From Siphonodentalium dalli (taxonomy: Eukaryota; Mollusca; Scaphopoda; Gadilida; Siphonodentaliidae), in contig CP136065.1 in assembly GCA_032622095.1 (NCBI GenBank), positions 115,795,195 to 115,859,194 on the forward strand: 64,000 bases of DNA. The letters are read 5' to 3'. Positions 1-9,509 of the stretch are shown here, one piece after another. The position numbers were made by a program, and so were the translations under genes. Every line of letters begins with the position of its first letter. Position 1 is the first letter of the stretch. Below the pieces are notes generated by a model. The model was not told the origin of the DNA. It saw only the letters and a program-made list of their open reading frames with translations, and searched no databases.

Positions 1-253
1 AAAATTCGTACTCGGGGCAAGATACATTCACATACCAAATTTCAAGTCGATAGCTCCACCCGTTTCCGAGATCTCGTCTGCGCATGCGCTGCACGGGCGT
101 CGCACGGGCTCGCCAATACGACAACGACCACCGCCTGGTCAAACTACACACACGTACCAAGTTTCGTCCCGATCGGTCGAGAATCGTAGATTTGTATTAA
201 GGACAGACAGACAGACAGACAAACAGACAGAGGTCTTCAAAATATATATGAGA
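1..253 (-). mobile_element. Helitron, 5' part, cut by the window edge
   Basis: The segment is closely similar to the Helitron bodies at 38941-40225 (shared blocks such as TTTCAAGTCGATAGCTCC and GACAGACAGACAG). Its 5' terminus lies at 253: read on the minus strand it begins TCTCATATATATTTTGAAG, the TC start expected of a Helitron, and base 254 is the flanking T. The 3' end lies off the left edge. No coding capacity is seen. It sits in intron 2 of the minus-strand BPTF gene. Confidence 0.75.
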
Positions 254-770
254 TATCCTTTATAGACTCGAAAACGGCTCGACCGATTGAGCCCAAACTT
301 GCTATCTAAGGGTAAAAAGCCATGAGAAGTGCCCTCGCACCGCTTCTGAGAATGTCCGAGCATTCCTTCACCCTTCATGGGTTAATGATTAAAGAGTTTG
401 TATCTGCGGTGTCATTGTTAAAGAGCGTTTATATACAATATGGCTCAATCGACCATCTCGGAAACTGGGGATATCGAGACGAAATTTCCTACTTAGGTCT
501 TCCAAGGGACGGGGGAGATTATCGTAGGGTCAGTTTGTCACCTGAGGTGACCTTGACCTTGAAACGGGTACCCACAAATGACCTTGGGCGATATCTCGGT
601 CGTCAGCGGTGACATCAACGTGAAATTTGTTATGTATGGTCAACTCGGGACGGGGAATATTTTTGTCATGCTGTCGGCGTGCCTGTACGGGGGTTACCTT
701 GAAAAACAGAAATTAATGGATCGACCAAAGCCATGGGACCAATCCCGCCAGTGGCAGGCTAATCTGCTAG
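254..770 (+). mobile_element. Non-autonomous Helitron with intact 3' end
   Basis: The 3' end is canonical: a hairpin built from CCCGCCAGTGGC at 754-765, then TAATCTG-type spacer, then CTAG at 767-770 followed by T. The same terminal hairpin occurs in minus orientation at 21550, 32333, 40226 and 53151. The 5' TC end is missing: homology begins directly at 254 (GACTCGAAAACGG region), where the neighbouring Helitron 1-253 abuts. Short reading frames here are not convincing genes. Confidence 0.75.
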
Positions 771-793
771 TCTATTATATATTTTGGAACTTC

Positions 794-826
<33 letters not shown>

Positions 827-1014
827 CATTGTATGTTATAGACTCGAAAACTGCTTGACCGATCCGACTCAAATTTGGTATGTAGGCCTACTTTGATCCC
901 GGGAACAATTTGGGTGGGTCCAATTAATTTCATGTGCGACCGACCGACCGTGTCCTTGACCTTGCTCATATATATTTTTTTCTTTCTCCTGATTCTTTTC
1001 AATGTCACTCAGTA

Positions 1015-1098
1015 TTCAAGCGCTTGCAATTCCCTGTCAGACTGAGTTTGGCCATGTCCATAAACAAGTCCCAAGGACAGATGCTGAAGGTTGCTGGG
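1015..1098 (+). pseudogene. Helitron Pif1-like helicase, terminal fragment
   Basis: A 28-residue stretch reads FPVRLSLAMSINKSQGQ followed by MLKVAG. This matches the last conserved helicase motif of the Rep/Helicase protein of autonomous Helitrons (the M-x-I-N-K-S-Q-G-Q block of the Pif1 family, which binds the nucleotide phosphates). Everything upstream in the protein, including the Rep endonuclease with its HUH motif, is absent, and the reading frame runs into the poly-C tract. It is a relic carried by the short Helitron 771-1346 and is not functional. The frame was chosen because only this one retains the motif. Confidence 0.8.
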
Positions 1099-1102
1099 AC
1101 TC

Positions 1103-1104
<2 letters not shown>

Positions 1105-1134
<30 letters not shown>
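1105..1134 (+). repeat. Poly-C tract, 30 bases
   Basis: Uninterrupted run of about 30 C inside the Helitron 771-1346. The true length may be uncertain because homopolymers are hard to sequence. Confidence 0.9.
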
Positions 1135-1457
1135 ACAACCTGTTTTTATATGCCCCGCATGGTAGGAAAAAAACATTGTCTATAATGAGACATTGAATTA
1201 GGCAATTATTTCAAACTTGCAATTCCCCATCAGACTCAATTGTGCAACATCCACAAACAAGTACAGACGCTGTATATTCTGCCCAGACCGAGGCGTTCAC
1301 AATGAAATACCTAAATAGCCCGGACTAAGTCGGGCACATCAGCTAGTTCACTAATAAATGTGAATTTGGCCACCCATATGTAATTGCATGGCTCAGAAAA
1401 TGTTTAAGTCTTAGACCCATTGTGGTAAATTATATTGCAATTATATGAGTCACAGAC

Positions 1458-1578
1458 CTTATGTAGTTTACAAATACTGCATATCCAGTCTTCTTCTGGA
1501 ACTTCTTCCAATGGTGGGTCTACACATGTCAAGTGGTACACAGCACTACATGTTTCACAACATAGTAAATCCCCTAAC
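1458..1578 (-). CDS. BPTF: BPTF/NURF301, PHD-finger exon (exon 2)
   Basis: This 121-base exon follows a good acceptor (TTTACAG ending at 1579). Its first base completes the lysine codon begun in exon 1, and the remaining 40 codons read LGDLLCCETCSAVYHLTC, then a segment ending EEDWICSIC and KLHK. Joined to exon 1 they rebuild the first PHD finger of BPTF in Cys4-His-Cys3 order: C332, C335 (exon 1), C344, C347, H352, C355, C370, C373, with the conserved Trp at 368. PHD fingers bind histone H3 tails; BPTF is the largest subunit of the NURF ISWI remodelling complex in the nucleus. The donor is AAG|GTCTGT (GT at 1457-1456), which is weaker than consensus. Further exons must lie beyond the left edge, since none was found in 1-1457. 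Human BPTF is about 3,000 residues, so only the N-terminal eighth is here. Confidence 0.93.
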
Positions 1579-3498
1579 CTGTAAAGAAATTAGATCAATT
1601 CTGATTTTGTATATTTAAACCTAAACCAGATACACATATAAACAGTGTTTCCAAGTGGAGTCTGGATATAGTCAATATCTGTTCCCAAAAGTGCTAGTGC
1701 CAGAGTTATTGGGTAAACAAGAGCATCGCTAGGGTGTGGCAAAATACGCCCGCGGTTTATCCAAAATGTCGACATGAACAAAGACCCATATGATGTGATG
1801 ATGCAAAGACAGAGCTCAAAATCAAATTCAGCCTTAATTTAATATGGAAACAAAAATGACTGCAAATTGCAACAAAAAGGGCCGTAACTCTGGTCACTTT
1901 TGCTAATTTGTTCTCCGAAAATCATTCCTGTCCCATTTTATGTTCACCTTCGAAGTTGATTTTTGTTTATCTTCTTTGTGATTTTTGACAAGATGGAGAC
2001 ACCCGCACAGAAAAAGCTGGACAATAATTTATTGCATTTAGATTTGTCGCCATTTGCAACGAGCCTTGGTAGATAATACTCAACGGATATGTATGGAAAT
2101 TATTTGGTTGCATTTCTTGGTCATACTGAAATTTACACTGATCACTAACAAATCTCACATATTTCTGAAGTGGAAATTTCACTAGCATAAGATACTAACT
2201 AGTTCTACAAACCTGTGATTGCAAATTACGATAACGTACACATTTCCAAACGAATCACGAACTGTGTTGTTTCAAGCATTACATTTATGGACAAAACTCA
2301 CAATAGAGAGTACTTTTTCGCCGGCCATATGGGTGCCACTTCTTAATCAACAGATGCTCCCATTCTTAGCTCCATAAATCGAGCATATTCCGCTTCTTAC
2401 CAATTATAAATGTTCCGCTTTATAAGATAAAAAGTCATTGAGTTTTTACATGGAATCCGTTAGAAATGACTGTTTTAGTGATTGTGAGTAATTTATAATT
2501 TTGACAGTGACAAAATGGTAGCAAATATTGGGGAAATTACGTATCACCCAACTTTCTCCATATATCTAACTCCTATAAGCACTCAAATTCATTTGTGCCC
2601 ATACATACTAACTGATATATATTCACAACAATACATGTCTTTTTATGAATATATAATTATATATTATATCATTTATTCATTTATAATGTATAATTGTCAC
2701 AAATTATATTGGCAATATTAATTCATATTTCTGAATTACCATTGATGTTATTACTGTCGGGGGAGCACAAATCATCAAATGGAAGGGCTCTATGTCGGAC
2801 CATCGGTTGGCATCGGAATTTGCACACGACCCATTCACCTAACATTTATGAAACAAGTGAGGGACTATTACAGTCCTATATAATGCAAAGGTTGTTTGAG
2901 AAAGCACACATATGAAAGTGTGCATGCATTGCAAGAAGGCTTTTTCCAAAATGATGACACAAACGAGGCTATGGAATGGACCTCGATATCGATATAAAAA
3001 ATTGCGCAACTCCAAATATGATCCAATATGGAATTCAACAGTTTTGCCATGTTAGTGTAGCTGAATAGGTCATTGTCATTAAATAGGTCATAGTATCGCG
3101 CCAAAAGACACACTGGATCTCTCAAATGTGCAATAAGACATCAATGATCTCACAAATGTGCAAAGAGTCACCCAGCATCTCAAAATCTTATAGATTTTAG
3201 ATTAGTCGTCTGTCTCTATTTATTATTATGCACAATTGTTTTTGATCACAATGGAATTTCAATGGAATTTGGAACTTTCGCTTTGAATGTGACTGGCACA
3301 CACATGCAGTTCCGTAATTAATCCTTTAATCGCGTTTGAGCTATGTGGTGACTTTTTGTAGATTTGGGAGATCCTGCATGGGTGTGAGTTTGAACATTGA
3401 GAACATCCTACCGGTATATGTCCTTTTGCACTAAACCAAGCGACAATGACCAATTCAACATTAGTGTATATGGCTGATTACTGAATGACTCTGAATTA

Positions 3499-3632
3499 CA
3501 GTAATGCTCTAAGTAATCAACTTCTTAACCACAGCAGAATTATGGGTAACTTTTCAGGATTTAGTCGGAAATATGGCTTGTTGCCATTCATCAGAAAGCT
3601 TTCTCTTAAGTCAATTACTTAGAGCATTACTG
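3499..3632. mobile_element. Mariner-like MITE, shortened copy
   Basis: Starts CAGTAATGCTCTAA and ends with the inverted sequence GAGCATTACTG. It is flanked by TA on both sides (3497-3498 and 3633-3634), the target duplication of Tc1/mariner elements. The 134-base copy shares AACCACAGCAGAATTATGGG with the fuller 177-base copy at 35968-36144 but has lost most of the second arm. No coding capacity; mobilised in trans if at all. Confidence 0.8.
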
Positions 3633-4274
3633 TACATCATGCTTCCATAGTGCATCGATCTATTTGATAATTAGGCTAGAGCCAGCATGTACTACATGTA
3701 TATGTTCAATCAAAGATTTGATAACTATGTGCAAATAATATATTCTAGATTGGTAGATATATCGAAGGAATAAAATACAATCCATAGCACTAAATATTTA
3801 GCAGTTTTGAATCACACTATCAGATTCTCTGTACTGTGGAGATCGAGATTTGATTGAAATCAGTAACAAAACCATTTTATTTTATTTTCTTAATTATCAC
3901 TGTGTCCCTCCCAACCCCACTACTGAATTGATCAAAGCCATGTAGGCAATTCCAAATAACAAAGCTATATTATCCGAATAACGGTAATGCTTTCAAATGA
4001 GTTTAAAAGAAATTGGTGACGAAAAACAATCTTGTTAATTTTGATTCCCCACCCCCATCTGGCCTGAATTCAACGAGTTTTTAGCCCTCATATATTTTAT
4101 TACTCACCAAAGAAGTGGAGCAGCAAAGAAGTGATCAGGGAAACAACAATCGTCTAAGAAGTGGAACATTTTTGAGTGAAATTTCCATGCATTTTCCACA
4201 TGGAAGCGACTATAGGAACATTCTGATTTGCTGCATGTATACTAATGCTGATGGGGTCATTGTCACAAGGCATC

Positions 4275-4668
4275 GGTCACATTCGTAGCAAGCTTTTTAA
4301 ATCGATCACAAATGTAGCCAGCTTTTCTATGGCGATCACATTTGTAGCCAGCTTTTCATATTCAGACGAGCCTCAATGAACACGATCAGGTTAATCTAAT
4401 TTTTCTGAATTGATGGATGAACAACAACTTGAATTTTGTTTTGATATTAGTTCTTCTAATACCTGAGGTTTCCGATCAATGTCGTTGGAATGCTCAAATT
4501 ATATTGCAATATAAGTTGATAAACGAAGTCAGTTTTGGAGCATGATGTCGACATTTAAGTCACGAACGTGATGACGTCATATTTCGCGCCATATAAAGCA
4601 TGCAATTAGAAAAGCCGGCTACGAATGTGATCGCCGGTGAAAAAAGCTGGCTACATTTGTGATCCATT
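4275..4668. repeat. Inverted-repeat element with short subrepeats in its arms
   Basis: The left arm (about 4275-4352) carries three near-copies of a unit like GATCACATTTGTAGCCAGC. The right arm (about 4613-4668) carries two inverted copies (GGCTACGAATGTGATCG and GCTGGCTACATTTGTGATC). This suggests a foldback-type non-autonomous DNA transposon of about 0.4 kb. The exact ends and target duplication were not resolved. The interior (4353-4612) shows no gene. Confidence 0.6.
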
Positions 4669-4669
4669 T

Positions 4670-4910
4670 AACAAGACAGTCAATGACTGTGGGTCGCTCA
4701 CCAGACTGTAAAGACTGACACGACTGGGACTCTGAAGACTACAAGAGTCAGTACGTGACAAAATCACTTAAGACAAGTAGTTCTAAACATGGACATACAT
4801 GTAGCTGGAGATTCTCAGATGAGCAGGGCTCTTCAACTTGAAATTTCTAATTGCACACCACTGACAAATCTCCAACCTCTTACCTTTTAAAGAAGACAAC
4901 CATAGCAAAA
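4670..4910 (-). mobile_element. Helentron-like family III, 3' end only
   Basis: Read on the minus strand this matches 26890-27120, ending with GGTGAGC, the palindrome ACAGTCATTGACTGT (4676-4690 here) and CTTGTT. The 5' part is missing, so it is a truncated copy in the BPTF intron. Confidence 0.65.
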
Positions 4911-5235
4911 CTAACTATAGTCCGTTTTCAATAAATATGCGACAATTTTGCATGCTTTCAATCAGCACCGCGATGCATGTTCAAGTGGAACATTGATTGG
5001 CTGGACAGATCTTTGTTTAAATTTCTCGTCCGCAGGAATAGCAATGAGGAGTACATTTACCTGCCGTGTAAATTTGAGTTTAGGTGGCCGATGATGGCGG
5101 GGGCCTCATAATGGACAAGCCTGTTGACTGACTGTATGTAAAGTAGTCATTGTAATTTCGCATTGTAATTTTGCATTGATCACATCTTTACCTGGGTCTA
5201 ATATAGGCCGCATATATAAACGATTAACCGACTAA

Positions 5236-5292
5236 CCGTCGACTATAACGATCGATTAGTCGATTATGAAAACTCATAGTCGTGGCAACCCT
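5236..5292 (-). mobile_element. Solo end of a hAT-type element, inverted
   Basis: GATTATGAAAACTCATAGTC followed by GTGGCAACCCTA is the mirror image of the first bases of the hAT element that starts at 5309. With 15-16 bases between them the two ends form an almost perfect hairpin of about 45 bases per arm. The partner end of this copy is not present, so it is a deletion remnant. Confidence 0.65.
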
Positions 5293-5308
5293 ATCCATAT
5301 CACATGGA

Positions 5309-6278
5309 TAGGGTTGCCATGACTATGAGTTTTCATAATCGACTAATCTAAGGCAGTCCGTATAACACGTGGCTTTGGCGACTTCAAAGACATCGACAAT
5401 GCAAGCGGCATAAACAGAAATAAGGTCCGATTTCATTTATACAGTGAATCAAAATCTACTTTCACTTTCTAAAAATAGAACAGATCCATCAATTGATTAA
5501 ATTCTAAGATTTATTTCGGCGTTGCGGCTATTGATTAGGATTTGTGAATTGTGATCACTGATTACTACTCACAATTCTATTCACTCGCGAAAATGAGACG
5601 AAATTGACACGTAGAGATATTGTAGCCATGCAATGATGCAATCTCTTATTCTTTTCAAAAGCGGTGCGACGGCCTGCGTGTAAATGATCAAAGAGATGTC
5701 TGAATATCACCTAATTGAATAATTGTGTAGGTCATTGTGTTGCCTCATTTAGCTGTTGTCGCGAATGTAGTAAATCAGTGGGCATATTTTCATGTACATT
5801 GTTCAGTTAAAAACTTGAGTTACCGCAATTTACCCAGACCTGGAATTTCTGCTCTGGTTTTGTAATTTAATAGCAATACCGATTACCGTACCGATTCCGC
5901 GGTAAATCGACGGAAATTTACCGATACCGAGCTTAAAATTTCAATACCGCCCATCTCTACACGACATCAAAGGTACACCGAACTCTTTGAAGATGACCGC
6001 AAAACGCTGGCTGCGATATGATATCAAAGGAAGCCGCATAAGAAATGGCGACAGAACAGGCTGTCGGGCAGTAAATTGTGGTATATACAAGTTGTTAACT
6101 TTTACTTCCAGACATGGTATTTGTGCATATAATGCTTAAATACACAACCATACCCACCCCAACACCCCCCCCCCCCCCCCCCCCCCCCTTTGGGCGATTA
6201 GTCGACGAAAGTAAATAACCGTCGACTACCACACCTGTCGAAGGTTAGTCGATTAATCAAATAATCGTGGCAAGCCTA
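5309..6278. mobile_element. Non-autonomous hAT element (970 bp)
   Basis: Ends are TAGGGTTGCCATGA and its inverted match TCGTGGCAAGCCTA. A perfect 8-bp target duplication CACATGGA lies at 5301-5308 and 6279-6286. Eight-bp duplications and TAGGG-type ends are characteristic of the hAT superfamily. No transposase frame is present. It carries a 24-base C tract (6165-6188) and internal GATTAGTCGAC-type inverted repeats. It is related to the hAT at 43850-44884, which has similar ends. Confidence 0.85.
6165..6188 (+). repeat. Poly-C tract, 24 bases
   Basis: Uninterrupted C run inside the hAT element 5309-6278. Confidence 0.9.
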
Positions 6279-6464
6279 CACATGGATTACTATAAGTATG
6301 CTGACATCAGACAATGCTTGTTTCAGACCCTCCTCTCTCGTATCTGCCATGCCGTTATATCATATTGCCTTTAAGCAAAAATTTTGTGTTATTAAAAAAA
6401 AATTCATATATTTATTAGCTTCAATTGGGTAAAACTAAGTAGTGTGTATTTAACTATTACTCAC

Positions 6465-7474
6465 TTATGACATGAACGACAATGGTCATCATATTGAATA
6501 TTCCCTTCATTAAGAATTTCTTCTCTAACTTTATTAGTTGCCAAAAAAAGGTCTGTGAGCACTGTAAGAATCTTCAGTTTATCTGCTACTGGAAGGAATG
6601 GATATTCATTGTCATCGAATATGGAGAGCAAGAATTTTAATTCGGGAAGATTGTCACTCTCCAAGAAGGCATGGATAATTTCTGGCCAAGTCATTCCATC
6701 AAGAGAATAAAGCAGAATATGGTAACTGTCTTTCTGGTCAGGTGGCCCAAATGTTGTATTATTAGAATCTTCATCTCTCATTATGGCCTTTAACAAGCAG
6801 ATGTGAATTTCTGTCAATAAATTACTCTGTTCATCTGCTATTAAACAGGCACAAAAATCTTCTATTATAAATGGTGAAAGCCGCAAAATATTTCTAAAAT
6901 GTCTCAGAATTTCATAAACAGCTACACTTTGCATGAACAGAGTGTTTGACAACAGCATGTCAGTAGAAGACTGTGGCAACTCGAGAGGTGGAATATCATT
7001 TCCTTCAAGAATATCTGGAGATTTTGGTCTTCTTGAGAAAAATATCTTGCGTTTACTTTGTGAACTATTTGTGCTCCTGTAACTTGCCTCACTAACAACA
7101 GACTCTGATTCCCATTCATTCTCATCACTTAGATCTTCTCCTGCTAAACTATTAGTATTATCCACATCTGATGTGTCACTTAGTCTTAGTTTTTCAACAC
7201 CATCATCTTGATCTTCATCACTATCTTGTTTCAAACTTTGAAAAAATGCCCTAGTCTTTAGAGATGTATTGCGAGACCTTGATCTTGTTTCTCGTGCAGT
7301 ACTTCTGGAGCTCGGAGTTCCAGAGGTGCTATCAGTCGGCGTACTGCATCTCGACTGCGGATTTGAGTCGCTTGAATTTGTGTAAGCTTTAGGTTTTCTG
7401 AGAAAATTCGCTCTGTCAGTCGACAAAGAAGTCTTAGAGGATTTCCCCCGAGTACGAATTCCTTTAGGTGGCAT
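6465..7474 (-). CDS. BPTF: BPTF/NURF301, exon 1 (N-terminus and DDT domain)
   Basis: First coding exon of the nucleosome-remodelling factor BPTF (Drosophila Nurf301/E(bx)), scaffold subunit of the NURF ISWI complex. Translation from the ATG at 7474 gives 336 complete residues plus two bases of codon 337. Residues 1-170 are a basic then acidic low-complexity region rich in Ser, Arg, Asp and Glu. The DDT domain lies at about 178-238 (SVAVYEILRHF, LRLSPFIIEDFCACL, CLLKAIMRDED), followed by the WHIM-like stretch with DGMTWPE and ending IQYDDHCRSCHK. The last Cys pair (332, 335) starts the PHD finger completed in exon 2. The exon ends at 6465 before a perfect donor, GTGAGT. An in-frame stop lies 24 bases upstream of the ATG, which has an A at -3, so this start is secure. 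No frameshift or stop interrupts it. The assignment rests on recognition of the conserved block, not on an alignment run. Confidence 0.96.
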
Positions 7475-7640
7475 TTTTGATCGGTTTTCCCAGTCCTACG
7501 GAGTTTGGATAGACATGTCAACATGTACCGGTGCCCCCACCACGTGCATGATGTAAACATTAGTATTTTGATGTAGCGTATTTCAACATTTCGTCAGCCG
7601 CCATATTCAATATGAGGTCACGTGACTGAATATATTACAT
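7475..7640 (-). promoter_or_regulatory. Probable BPTF promoter and 5' UTR
   Basis: Upstream of the BPTF start codon the minus strand carries AATATGGCGGC (7597-7607), a perfect YY1-type motif, often found just downstream of transcription starts. It also carries two E-boxes with CACGTG cores (7541-7546, and within TCACGTGA at 7618-7625), of the kind bound by USF/MYC-family factors. No TATA box was seen. The start site itself is not determinable from sequence. Confidence 0.5.
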
Positions 7641-8350
7641 TTTCCGCGTAGACTCCATTTATCACAAAATATTCTTCCGATTCAGATTTTTATTGTCTGT
7701 ATTCCAGTTGTTGGGAGCGTATGCTACTGTGTGCTCAACGCAAATGTGAATCTTGTGTCGAAAACGGCCATATCATATAGATTTATACAGGAGTAATTGC
7801 GCGTCGCCTTCGATTTAGCGTCCAATGCGAATTTGCAAGGTTGTCCGTTATTGGATGGGCAGTTCGAAATACATATGAATGTGGCGCTTTTCATTGGATT
7901 TGGATGACTTTGTTTGTATTTGGCACATTTAAAAGTATCTATTTGAGTATATATTTTTGAGATTCAACATCATAATGTGCAACGCCTTGGTTCTAGGTCA
8001 TTATAACGATATTTGTTGTTTATGATAAAGACCAATCAAATCATGTGTTACATACTGGGTATGGTGGTGGAACAATGGGGTATTCCCCTAAACCTAAAGC
8101 GGTGCTAACAAAACTTAGTGTAAAATATTTTTGTTCCAGCTGTCATTGTAGGGAGGGGGTGACACAGACGCTTGTTAGACCGATAATTTGTTTTATGCTC
8201 AGTAAAGTTCTAAGTGTGCTCCGAGTAATTGGTAATTCGATATATCTCTCCAGTGTGTTTTAACTTCTAGTGGAATACTTGCTGTTTAGCTCACTGTCAC
8301 CTATCGTGACTTCAATTTCAACTGACCGTATGCATTTCATTGTCACTTTT
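7641..8350. other. No gene seen upstream of BPTF
   Basis: AT-rich sequence without a convincing exon on either strand. The frame at 8045-8263 has no recognisable domain. It ends where the first Helentron-like element begins. Confidence 0.6.
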
Positions 8351-8924
8351 TATGTGTACCCATACCATAGTATGGTACACATAGTGCCGACGTCCGGATT
8401 GACCACTCGTCGTTCGTCCGTCCGTCTGTCTGTCTGTCCGTAGATACTTTACGCATGGTGTGATAACTCGAACATTTTCTAACTGATCAGAACCAAATTT
8501 TGTATATGAGTTTCTCAGACCAAAATACAGATTGAGTTTTTTTTTACGGAGTTATGGCCCTTTTTCGACTTAGAATTCATGGATGCTACGCTATTAAACT
8601 AAAACAAAATTTATCTGATCACAACCAAATTTGGTATGCGAGTTTCTCCACCTAAAATACAGTTCGAGTTCGAATATGGGTTTGATCAGATTATTTTTAA
8701 TGGAGTTATGGTCCTTTGACTAAGAATTCATGCATGCTTCGATAAATCAACCAGTTTTTATCTGATAGGAAAAAAAATTGGTATGTGAGTTTCTCAACTC
8801 AAAATACAGATCGAGTTTGAATATGGGTTAGATCCTGTTTTTTATACCGGAGTTATGGCCCTTTTTTAACTAAGAATTGAACAGATTTGAGATTTTTATG
8901 CTTACAATATATAATCATATGTAG

Positions 8925-9509
8925 GTGCTAAATAAATTAACTGCTCGTCTCAAATTTTTATATAGAAAGGCTGACTTTCTAACCCCTTTCACAAAGAAAC
9001 TACTTGCAAACTCATTAATTCAATGCCACCTTGATTATGCATCCTCTATTTGGTATAGCTCTTTGAGTACAACTACCAAAAATAGACTACAAATTTTTCA
9101 GAGCAAGTTAATCCGGTTTGTTCTGAGCTTGAATAGATATTCACATATAGGCTATAAAGAGTTTAAATCCATTAAATGGCTTCCAGTTGAATCCAGAGTG
9201 TCCCAAAGAAAACTGACTATCATGAAAAATATCACAGATGGGAAAGCTCCTAACTACCTAAGAGATGGATTCCAATTTTCGAACACACATTGCAAATATA
9301 ATCTCCGGTCTGGTATTTTTAGATTATCTGTGCCTCATGTTAGAGTATTTGGATACAATAGCTTTTTTTACACAGGGATCACTTTGTGGAATAATTATGT
9401 GAAATATATTGAACCTAACTGCAATTTGGCCACATGGAACCACCTAATAAAACAGGAATTATTCGATAAAATTTTAGGTACTGAGGAATCTGACTTTGTA
9501 TACTATTAA
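8925..9509 (+). pseudogene. LINE reverse transcriptase, C-terminal fragment
   Basis: An open frame of 195 codons reads as the C-terminal part of a non-LTR retrotransposon reverse transcriptase of the Jockey/CR1 type: a thumb-like region (LTARLKFLYRKADFL, LANSLIQCHLDYASSIWY), then FKSIKWLPVESRVSQRKL and ITDGKAPNYL, then the usual tail. The catalytic palm with its YADD motif and the endonuclease are absent. A TAG directly precedes the frame, so the copy is 5'-truncated, as is typical after incomplete reverse transcription. The frame itself is undamaged, suggesting a fairly young insertion. A 3' UTR of about 350 bases follows to about 9858, ending in an AT-rich tail that abuts the Mutator-like element. 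Clade not resolved. Confidence 0.85.

Larger units (their letters stand above)
771..1346 (+). mobile_element. Complete short Helitron with helicase relic
   Basis: The element starts TCTATTATATATTTTGGAAC at 771, immediately after the CTAG of the preceding Helitron, and ends CTAG at 1343-1346 followed by T. A hairpin (GCCCG at 1318-1322 with CGGGC at 1331-1335) lies 7 bases before the CTAG. These are Helitron hallmarks: 5' TC, 3' hairpin plus CTRR, and insertion before T. It contains a TG microsatellite (795-815), a fragment of Pif1-type helicase, a 30-base C tract, and at about 1209-1260 a second decayed copy of the helicase-fragment sequence. Confidence 0.85.
1579..6464 (-). other. BPTF intron 1, 4,886 bases
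   Basis: Bounded by donor GTGAGT (6464 downward) and acceptor TTTACAG (ending at 1579) on the minus strand. It holds a mariner-like MITE (3499-3632), an inverted-repeat element (about 4275-4668), a reversed 3' end of a Helentron-like repeat (4670-4910), a solo hAT end (5236-5292) and a complete hAT element (5309-6278). In 1590-3495, 3633-4270 and 4911-5235 I see no gene or recognisable repeat, only AT-rich DNA. Confidence 0.9.
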
